DNA of 5,903 bases from JBCBTJ01 sp964597685 (GTDB lineage Bacteria; Pseudomonadota; Alphaproteobacteria; Caulobacterales; Hyphomonadaceae). Of this stretch, positions 1 through 5,255 are shown in pieces. The stretch covers positions 1 to 5,903 of the forward strand of contig CAZQZC010000169.1 in NCBI GenBank assembly GCA_964597685.1. The letters run 5' to 3'. The translations under genes and the position numbers were made by a program. The notes beneath the pieces were generated by a model, which was not told the DNA's origin, ran no database searches, and saw only the letters and a program-made list of their open reading frames with translations. Position 1 is the stretch's first letter. The number at the start of each line of letters is the position of its first letter.

Positions 1-762
1 GGCCAGGATTGTGGCAACCCGCCGCCGACGCGACCGCTGCGCCAGTCGGCAAGGTCCCTGACCGAACACGAACGCTCTCTTCAGCGTGTATGCGAACCGC
101 GCGCGGTGCGCTGGAACGTGTTCATAGGCGCATGCCTTGGGCGCCCAAGCGAAGGCGGCGCCGATCGATTGGAGTTTGGAGAACAGCCTATCGTCCTCGC
201 CGCCGCATTCATTTGCGGCGGGATCAAACAGCGGGGCGGAGAAAGGGATTCGGGACAGGTCCAACAAGGCGGCGCCGCAACCGAAATAGGCGCCGATCAG
301 GCCTGTTTCGGCAGTCATGCGCCGGCTGAAGAAGCGCTCGAAATAGCCGCGATGGCGGCGGACGTCGTTGGGTAAGGCAGCCTCGATGCGGCCGAAAACG
401 ACCGCGGCCTGACAGGCCTCGTGAGCGGCAAGCATCTCGTTCAGCCAATCGGGCGACGCGGATTGGTCATCGTCTAGGAACGCGACCAGATCGGTTCTGA
501 CGGCCTCCAACGCCGCGTTGCGGGCATTGGCCACGCCGGTGCGAGGTTCGTGGACGTAAGTCATTGAGAGGTTTGAAGGTTTTTCTGCTCTCAAATCCTC
601 CACAAGTGCGCGGGCGCTTGCCTCAGGATCGTTATCGGACACGACAAGCGTCAGCTCTTGGCGCGCGAGATAGGATTGACCGAACACGCTGCGGATGGCG
701 CGGGCGAGGCTTTCGGGGCGGTTTAGCGTGGGAATCACAAGCGTGACCGGGCTCTGTGTCAT
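1..762 (-). CDS. GT2 family glycosyltransferase, ExoM-like (3' end beyond window)
   Basis: The open frame starts at ATG 762-760 and stays open for 254 codons to the left edge, so the C-terminus is missing. Seen: a GT-A N-terminus with LVIPTLNRPESL (residues 8-19), the NARNAAL segment (79-85), an acidic metal/nucleotide-sugar site FLDDD (95-99, in place of the usual DxD), and GGEDDRLF (187-194), the position of the catalytic base in GT2 enzymes. A very basic stretch (RSRRRR, 243-248) follows and could lie against the membrane. Known: this layout, with GGED followed by an EHVP-type segment (214-217), is typical of ExoM-like glucosyltransferases that extend lipid-linked exopolysaccharide units in the cytoplasm. 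The ATG overlaps the deacetylase stop (ATGA), and GGGAG lies 6 nt upstream inside that gene, which fixes the start and implies translational coupling. By context it may be the second holdfast GT2 (HfsL-like). The sugar specificity cannot be read from the sequence. Confidence 0.9.
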   Translation of the reverse strand, partial: MTQSPVTLVIPTLNRPESLARAIRSVFGQSYLARQELTLVVSDNDPEASARALVEDLRAEKPSNLSMTYVHEPRTGVANARNAALEAVRTDLVAFLDDDQSASPDWLNEMLAAHEACQAAVVFGRIEAALPNDVRRHRGYFERFFSRRMTAETGLIGAYFGCGAALLDLSRIPFSAPLFDPAANECGGEDDRLFSKLQSIGAAFAWAPKACAYEHVPAHRARFAYTLKRAFVFGQGPCRLAQRSRRRRVATILA

Positions 763-1538
763 ACCGCGCTCCCAATCTCGGCCATCGCCTCGCGCGGCGT
801 GAGAAACACAGCCCCAGCGTCACGGGCGTGTCGAACGACCCGGCGCAGACGCTCCGGCGTCACTCCAAACGCGCTTGGCGCGCGGCGGACATCGTGGGTG
901 AACAAGATCACCCACGCCGGCCGACTTGCTGCGGCCCGGATGGCGCTGTGCGCAAGCGCCTCTCCGCCTCCTGTCTCCGTCAACTCGATCGCACGCAATT
1001 GCATCGCGTCCGAGCCGCGCCGATTGACCCCCGCCAGCACCCCCCGGGCGCAGGTAAAGCGTGTCTTCAAACGGTGTTTCAAAAGGCAAGTCGTTTCGCC
1101 GTAGGGATATGCGAAACTCTGGATGGGGCTGGACACGCCTAGTCTTGCAAGGTCCGAGAGATTGTCCTGCACATCGCGAAGCGTTTGTTCAGCGTCGGCT
1201 GTGGCGGCGTTGCGGTGGCGACGGCTGTGAGCGCCGATTTCGTGGCCCGCCCGTTCGAGCGCCTTCAGATCGTCTGAGTCGAACATATGTCCAATCGGCG
1301 TTTGCCGGCCCGCGAGCCCGGTTGCCGCGAAGAAAGCCGCCCGTCCTCCAACGGACTCAACGATGTCAGCCCCATATTCGACCGCCGACTTGGGAAAGTC
1401 GTCAAAGGTCACGCTGACGATCAAACGACGGGGCGTGGCGGGCAATGGCGCGGCCGTTCGCCATTGAACGAGCCGCCGCGCCGCCCGCGCCAGGGGCGCG
1501 CGAGATGGCGCGTAGAGCGGCGCGAGCGACGCGTTCAT
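759..1538 (-). CDS. hfsH: polysaccharide deacetylase, NodB/CE4 family, HfsH-like
   Basis: This 259-residue protein is predicted to remove N-acetyl groups from amino sugars in a surface polysaccharide. Seen: CE4 motif 1 TFDD (residues 44-47, catalytic base and metal Asp), motif 2 HSRRH (104-108, the two metal His), a motif 3 equivalent FAYPYG (142-147) without the usual Arg, and a C-terminal FTHD (213-216) supplying the motif 5 His. There is no signal peptide or membrane segment, so it should act in the cytoplasm. An in-frame GTG at 1589 would add 17 residues, but it lies inside the preceding gene. ATG 1538 overlaps that gene's TGA as ATGA, exactly as this gene's own stop overlaps the next start, so 1538 was chosen. 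A weak GAAG lies 7 nt upstream. Known: HfsH of Caulobacter is a CE4 deacetylase of similar size that deacetylates holdfast N-acetylglucosamine and affects adhesion and cohesion. The hfsH name is inferred from the signal-less form, the TFDDFP signature and the neighbours; another exopolysaccharide deacetylase is possible. Confidence 0.93.
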   Translation of the reverse strand: MNASLAPLYAPSRAPLARAARRLVQWRTAAPLPATPRRLIVSVTFDDFPKSAVEYGADIVESVGGRAAFFAATGLAGRQTPIGHMFDSDDLKALERAGHEIGAHSRRHRNAATADAEQTLRDVQDNLSDLARLGVSSPIQSFAYPYGETTCLLKHRLKTRFTCARGVLAGVNRRGSDAMQLRAIELTETGGGEALAHSAIRAAASRPAWVILFTHDVRRAPSAFGVTPERLRRVVRHARDAGAVFLTPREAMAEIGSAV

Positions 1539-2476
1539 TTCAGCGCTTCGGCATATGCGGCGGCGCGATGCGCTTTCACCGCGACGCACCGCAGGCTCAT
1601 GGGCGCGCCCGGCGCAACGGCAAGGCGCGCCGAGACGGCCTTTACAACACCAAGCAGCGGCGTTCGTTTGAATGCCCGGGCGGCCCGGTACAACGGCATC
1701 CGTTGCGCGGCCTTCGGATGGCGCATCGTAAGCCGGGCGAAATTATCGCCTGAACCTGCGTGCTTGGACAGAAGCGCCGCATCAGGGTCAAGTCCCGTGT
1801 GCACGGCGGCATTGTCGATGTGGACGACGGGATGCCAATCGACCACCCTCAACCCCCAATCAACGTCCTCCCATCCCCAGCCGCGGTATCCATCGTCGAA
1901 CGTGATGGAGTCGAGCACGGTGCGGTGGACCAACATATTTGACGTGAAAACATGCCGGCCTGGGTCCAAATTTCGCATCGCCGCCGGGCGGCAGTCAGAC
2001 CGGCGGGCCAGTGCGGCGTGTAGGCGGCGTCCCCTGGGCACTTTGTCGGGCGGGCTGAACCCGCCGACAATCACGCGCGGCCTGGTGTCGGTTTCAACTT
2101 CAGCAATGTACCGGTCGAGAAACATCCGGTCTGCAGGAACCATATCTGCATCCAGATATAAGATCCAATCGGAGCGCGCGGCCTTCGCCAATTGGTTTCG
2201 GCCGGCGCTGCGCCCATTGTTGTTCGGCGAGACGATCAGCTGCGACCAGGACGGAAACGCCGCGAGCGCCGTCTCAATCTTGTCGACGAGGCCACGATCG
2301 GCGCTGCCGTCGTCAAAGACGATGATTTCGCAAAGCGCGGCCTGCGGATCCAGGGCGAGGGCGCCGATCAAATCCGTCGGGTCGTCGCAATAGGTCGGGA
2401 TCGCGATCGAAAGTGTCGGGCGAACCCGCGTCGGCATGTTCTGATCTTGGCTGAAAAGCGCTTGTCCGTCCGCCAT
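1535..2476 (-). CDS. hfsG: GT2 family glycosyltransferase, HfsG-like
   Basis: This 313-residue cytoplasmic GT-A glycosyltransferase is predicted to transfer a sugar from a nucleotide donor to a polyprenyl-linked glycan. Seen: a Rossmann-like start SIAIPTY (residues 23-29), VFDDGS (53-58), NNNGRSAGRN (85-94), the DxD metal site LDAD (108-111), and GWGWEDVDWGLR (199-210), whose Glu-Asp pair sits where GT2 enzymes have the catalytic base. No convincing membrane helix is present, although the C-terminal third is basic and could be peripheral. ATG 2476 lies 2 nt after the stop of the upstream transferase gene. An internal ATG at 2437 (residue 14) would still leave the whole GT2 domain; neither start has a strong Shine-Dalgarno. 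Its stop overlaps the deacetylase start by 4 nt. Known: in Caulobacter holdfast loci hfsG, a GT2 gene, lies beside the deacetylase gene hfsH. The GT2 assignment is firm; the hfsG name rests mainly on gene order. Confidence 0.93.
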   Translation of the reverse strand: MADGQALFSQDQNMPTRVRPTLSIAIPTYCDDPTDLIGALALDPQAALCEIIVFDDGSADRGLVDKIETALAAFPSWSQLIVSPNNNGRSAGRNQLAKAARSDWILYLDADMVPADRMFLDRYIAEVETDTRPRVIVGGFSPPDKVPRGRRLHAALARRSDCRPAAMRNLDPGRHVFTSNMLVHRTVLDSITFDDGYRGWGWEDVDWGLRVVDWHPVVHIDNAAVHTGLDPDAALLSKHAGSGDNFARLTMRHPKAAQRMPLYRAARAFKRTPLLGVVKAVSARLAVAPGAPMSLRCVAVKAHRAAAYAEALK

Positions 2477-2478
2477 GG

Positions 2479-4008
2479 TCAGCGCGCCCGTATCGCGTCG
2501 CCGCAGAGGCGGGGCGCCGTCATCGCCATGATCCGAAGGTCCAACCAGAAGGAGGCGCGATGAATGTAATCGAGGTCCAGGCGAACCCGCTCCTCGATCG
2601 CGGCTCTGGTGACCGCCGGTCCGCGCGACCCGTTAACCTGGGCCCAGCCGGTGATGCCAGGTTTCACGCGATGGCGGTGCGCGTAGTCGGCGACAATGTG
2701 GTGGACCTCGGTGTTTTCCGCCGCCATGCCCAACGCGTGAGGCCGCGGACCGACGATCGACATGTCGCCCTTTAGGACATTGAACAATTGCGGCAGCTCA
2801 TCGAGCGACGTTTGGCGTAGAAACCTGCCAATTCGCGTGATCCGCGGGTCGTCTGGCCGCGCCTGGACGCGCATGCGCTCCTCTGCGGCGGGATCGTGGC
2901 GCATCGTGCGGAACTTCCAGACCCGAATGATCTGATTGTTGAAGCCATGCCGCTTCTGGCGAAATAGGATTGGTCCGGACCCCTCAAGTCTCACCAATGC
3001 GGCGCAGACCGCCATGATCGGCGCAAAGGCGGCCAATAAGGCGAGCGCAAACACGATGTCCGACGCGCGCTTCAGGGTGGCGCGACGCATGTCTTTCGGA
3101 GCGCCAGAGACGTAGGCGGCCGGCGCGCGGGCGATTTCGGCCAAGCTGCGGGTCTCTGGCTCGAATGTGTCGAGGTCCAACAACAGAACAACCCGTTGCG
3201 GCAGGACCCGCACTCGGTCGATCAGCGCCTTGGTTCGAGCTTTTGCGTCCGATGAGACGGTGATGATGATCCGGTCCACCTCCGGGAGACGATCCCAGAC
3301 GAGCAGGTCGTCGAGATCCCCAAGAACGGGCGCGCCCGACAGGGATCGCGGCGCCCGCGCAAGCCGATCGTCGAACACGCCGAGGATGTTCAGATCATTC
3401 GTTCCGGCGTTGCGCGCAATGAGGGCTTCGGCGCGCGGCGTGGCGCCGACAATGATCACCGTCTCCGAGAGCGCGCCAAGGCGCTGGAGCACTTGGGTGG
3501 CCAGCGCGTAGATCAGGTGTAGCCCCGTGAGCGTTGCCCAGACCGCCACGCCGGCCAGCATGACTTTGTGCACCGCGTCCGCGCCGAGCGCCAAGGCGGC
3601 CGCGACGATGAGGAGGCAAAGAAGACAACCGACGCCAAGCGCCGTTTGGACAACGTGCCGGGCCACAGGTCGCGCGGGCGTGAGCCGGTACGCCTCCGCG
3701 ACGGACAAGCCTGCGAGGCCGGCGACGGCCGCCGCGGCGAAGGGCGCCGCCGCGCTGAGAGGCGCAGACCAGGCTTGGGGAATCAACAGGCCCATGACGC
3801 CGAAGGACGCCGAGAAAGCGGCTACGACATCAGCGATCTTGGCGATTAGGCGAAGGGCGGCCGGTGATGGGATGAACGACAGCAAGGCGCGCGCTGAGCG
3901 AGGCGTTGCGATCGGTCGCGTCGGCGCGGTCGACAGAAGCTTCGCGCGCCTTACAGGCGGCCCTAGCGCCACGCCCTCCGTCGCCAAATCTTCAGTCTGT
4001 GCGGACAT
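2479..4008 (-). CDS. hfsE: polyprenyl-phosphate hexose-1-phosphate transferase (initiating sugar transferase), HfsE/WbaP type
   Basis: This 509-residue inner-membrane enzyme is predicted to move a sugar-1-phosphate from a nucleotide sugar to undecaprenyl phosphate, the first step of polysaccharide repeat-unit synthesis. Seen: a polar N-terminus of about 50 residues; four hydrophobic segments near 52-76, 84-107, 119-142 and 147-170; a Rossmann-like CoA-binding_3-type domain from VIIVGAT (184-190) to about 290; a re-entrant/membrane helix near 316-338; then the bacterial sugar transferase domain with KRASD (313-317), FRQKRHG (349-355), VWKFRTM (363-369), the catalytic Asp-Glu of LDELPQ (402-407), VGPRPH (419-424) and KPGITGWAQVNG (449-460). 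All key residues are present and the length is normal for the large PHPT class. The start at 4008 is backed by GGGAG 5 nt upstream. It leads the tightly packed polysaccharide operon. The hfsE name follows from the adjacent hfsG/hfsH-like genes; PssY/PssZ-type paralogues have the same architecture and cannot be excluded. The sugar is unknown. Confidence 0.94.
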   Translation of the reverse strand: MSAQTEDLATEGVALGPPVRRAKLLSTAPTRPIATPRSARALLSFIPSPAALRLIAKIADVVAAFSASFGVMGLLIPQAWSAPLSAAAPFAAAAVAGLAGLSVAEAYRLTPARPVARHVVQTALGVGCLLCLLIVAAALALGADAVHKVMLAGVAVWATLTGLHLIYALATQVLQRLGALSETVIIVGATPRAEALIARNAGTNDLNILGVFDDRLARAPRSLSGAPVLGDLDDLLVWDRLPEVDRIIITVSSDAKARTKALIDRVRVLPQRVVLLLDLDTFEPETRSLAEIARAPAAYVSGAPKDMRRATLKRASDIVFALALLAAFAPIMAVCAALVRLEGSGPILFRQKRHGFNNQIIRVWKFRTMRHDPAAEERMRVQARPDDPRITRIGRFLRQTSLDELPQLFNVLKGDMSIVGPRPHALGMAAENTEVHHIVADYAHRHRVKPGITGWAQVNGSRGPAVTRAAIEERVRLDLDYIHRASFWLDLRIMAMTAPRLCGDAIRAR

Positions 4009-4096
4009 CTAAGCTCCCGGTCGTCCAGCCTTTGGCGGACCGGCTCGATCGCCGAATCCGCCGCCCGGGACGTCGAGAAGCAAAAAGCGCGCCGGC
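4009..4096 (-). other. 88-bp intergenic leader between the DUF3137 gene and the sugar transferase gene
   Basis: This is the only sizeable gap within the minus-strand gene series. In the direction of transcription it holds the T-run of the hairpin described at 4082-4112, one GANTC site at 4054-4058 (GATTC on this strand), and the Shine-Dalgarno at 4014-4018. No convincing sigma-70 -35/-10 pair is visible. It could carry a promoter for the polysaccharide genes or simply be a spacer in a longer transcript. Confidence 0.4.
4014..4018 (-). promoter_or_regulatory. Shine-Dalgarno of the initiating transferase gene
   Basis: GGGAG on the minus strand lies 5 nt before ATG 4008 and decides the start of the 509-residue transferase. 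A proper ribosome binding site here, compared with the coupled starts further down, fits this gene being the first of the tightly overlapping set. Confidence 0.7.
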
Positions 4097-4112
4097 TCAG
4101 GCGTCTGGGCGC
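4082..4112 (-). terminator. weak terminator-like hairpin at the end of the DUF3137 gene
   Basis: On the minus strand GCGCC (4112-4108) can pair with GGCGC (4093-4089). An inner CAG/CTG pairing closes a 4-nt ACGC loop, with a 4-nt bulge on the 3' side. Five T residues (4086-4082) follow two bases after the stem. The hairpin overlaps the last codons of the DUF3137 gene. The short bulged stem in GC-rich DNA makes it at best an attenuator; it could also be chance. Confidence 0.25.
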
Positions 4113-5167
4113 CAGGACCGATCCAGGAAGCCGTCGATCAGATCGCAGACCTTGCTGATTTCTTCGAGCGCCAGAACGAAGCGTGCCGGATCGACAAGGG
4201 GTTTGAATATGGATCCCGCCTCGAACTGGTCGCCCGCTTCGAGGGCGAGGGTCATACGCCCATCCTCGAAGACGCCGCGCAATTCACCGCCTTCGAAAAT
4301 GGCTTCGAGGGCGATCATGCGCTCCATCCGATCCGGCGTAAGGATTGCGCGCGCTTCGACCTGGTCGCTGGAATAAACGGTGAAAGTCTCGTCGAGCTCG
4401 CGGGAGACGAGCTTCACGCGTTCCAGGCCGCGGCGCGCCTTCGTCCGTATCCGTTTGTCGGAGCGCGCGATAATTGTGCGGCCGAGGAAACGGGCCGGGA
4501 AATCGACGGACAACAGGATCCCTTCGAACACCGTGGTTGCTGAATCCCCGCCGCTGTCGACCAGTTTGGCTTCAACGAGGGCGAAGGTTGCGCCAGCGCG
4601 GGCGCCGGTGATCCGATCTTCGAAGCGCAGATCATGGTGAACGGGCAGAAGGTCGGCGGTCTTGAGGGTCTTGTAGGCGGGCGTTGGCGCTTCGGTTTCG
4701 TCGTTCGCCTTCCCGCGCTTGGTCTCCGCTTCCACCAATTTGGCGAGATCTCTGGCCGTCTTCACGTCCGAGACATCGGGGTGAAGCGTCTCGTAGCGAA
4801 AGCCGTATGGGCCCGCTGCAGCGTTGAGGATCAGCGATTTCGTGTCGGATTTCATTTTGAAGACGCGCAGCCAGTCGCGCCACGTCGCCAAGGCGCCGAC
4901 AATCAGCGCAGCCGTCGATCCAACACCTAGCCCTGCGAGGCTCAGGCCGCCAAACACGGTCAGTGTGAACACTTGTGGGGCCAGCAATCCGACGGCTCCG
5001 TAGGATGCGGCGCGCCGGACGACCCCGCCGACCAGCCGAGCGCGCCGTCGCTCGCGTTCGCGCAGCTCCGGCTCCAGAACGGTCGTCCAGATATGCTCAG
5101 CTTCCGCAAACTCGGGACGTCGGGCGGCGAGCGCGGCCCAATCGGGCGCCTCGAGATTTTGGGACAT
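4097..5167 (-). CDS. DUF3137 family membrane-associated protein
   Basis: This 356-residue protein has no known reaction. Seen: a charged N-terminus with a basic RERERRRAR run (36-44), one long or two closely spaced hydrophobic segments (about 56-75 and 78-95) ending in a Trp/Arg-rich boundary, and then a soluble domain of about 260 residues. The signature is in the C-terminal half: FEGILLSVDF (214-223), YSSDQVEAR (265-273), LTPDRMERM (276-284), FEGGELRGVFEDGRM (291-305) and QFEAG (314-318). Known: this pattern (SDQ.EAR..LTP plus a small beta-rich region) is that of PF11335/DUF3137, found as single-copy membrane-linked proteins in many bacteria. ATG 5167 was chosen because GGAGG lies 7 nt upstream; the frame stays open to 5389, but that would run into the divergent hpd gene. 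It lies 88 bp upstream of the sugar transferase on the same strand, so cotranscription is possible. A link to polysaccharide synthesis is only inferred from position. Confidence 0.9.
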   Translation of the reverse strand: MSQNLEAPDWAALAARRPEFAEAEHIWTTVLEPELRERERRRARLVGGVVRRAASYGAVGLLAPQVFTLTVFGGLSLAGLGVGSTAALIVGALATWRDWLRVFKMKSDTKSLILNAAAGPYGFRYETLHPDVSDVKTARDLAKLVEAETKRGKANDETEAPTPAYKTLKTADLLPVHHDLRFEDRITGARAGATFALVEAKLVDSGGDSATTVFEGILLSVDFPARFLGRTIIARSDKRIRTKARRGLERVKLVSRELDETFTVYSSDQVEARAILTPDRMERMIALEAIFEGGELRGVFEDGRMTLALEAGDQFEAGSIFKPLVDPARFVLALEEISKVCDLIDGFLDRSWRPDA

Positions 5168-5174
5168 GGTCGCG

Positions 5175-5179
5175 CCTCC
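5175..5179 (-). promoter_or_regulatory. Shine-Dalgarno of the DUF3137 gene
   Basis: GGAGG on the minus strand lies 7 nt before ATG 5167. It decides the start against the longer open frame that extends to 5389 through the 5' end of hpd. Confidence 0.75.
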
Positions 5180-5243
5180 GCATGACCTGGCGTTGCAGGC
5201 CGTACCCGACGGGGTTATGTCACGGGCAGATTTCGCAACAATG

Positions 5244-5249
5244 AAGGAG
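5244..5249 (+). promoter_or_regulatory. Shine-Dalgarno of hpd
   Basis: AAGGAG lies 6 nt before ATG 5256. This favours 5256 over the in-frame ATG at 5241, which overlaps this site and has no ribosome binding site of its own. Confidence 0.8.
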
Positions 5250-5255
5250 CCGGCC

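Larger units (their letters stand above)
5168..5255. other. divergent intergenic region between the DUF3137 gene and hpd
   Basis: These 88 bp separate two divergently transcribed genes, so both promoters should lie here or within the flanking 5' ends. Both Shine-Dalgarno sites are clear. A TTGCAG (5193-5198) followed 17 nt later by TATGTC (5216-5221) is the best -35/-10 look-alike towards hpd, but the -10 matches only half of the sigma-70 consensus. ACGGG occurs twice (5209-5213 and 5222-5226), 13 nt apart. No long inverted repeat typical of a repressor operator was seen. Confidence 0.45.

Noticed and set aside
1480..1530. GCGC-rich stretch that looked like a repeat or hairpin
   Set aside because: It encodes the Ala/Arg-rich N-terminal segment of the deacetylase and shows no regular unit.
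1287..2393. Long open frame on the plus strand (368 codons)
   Set aside because: It is antisense to the GT2 and deacetylase genes, which carry clear motifs. Its product is Arg/Ser/Ala-rich and low in family-like character, as expected from an opposite-strand shadow in GC-rich DNA.
3527..4012. Plus-strand open frame of 161 codons
   Set aside because: It is antisense to the membrane part of the sugar transferase; the Ala/Arg/Thr-rich product reflects the reversed hydrophobic codons.
5241..5255. Alternative hpd start at ATG 5241
   Set aside because: It is in frame but overlaps the AAGGAG that serves ATG 5256 and has no site of its own.
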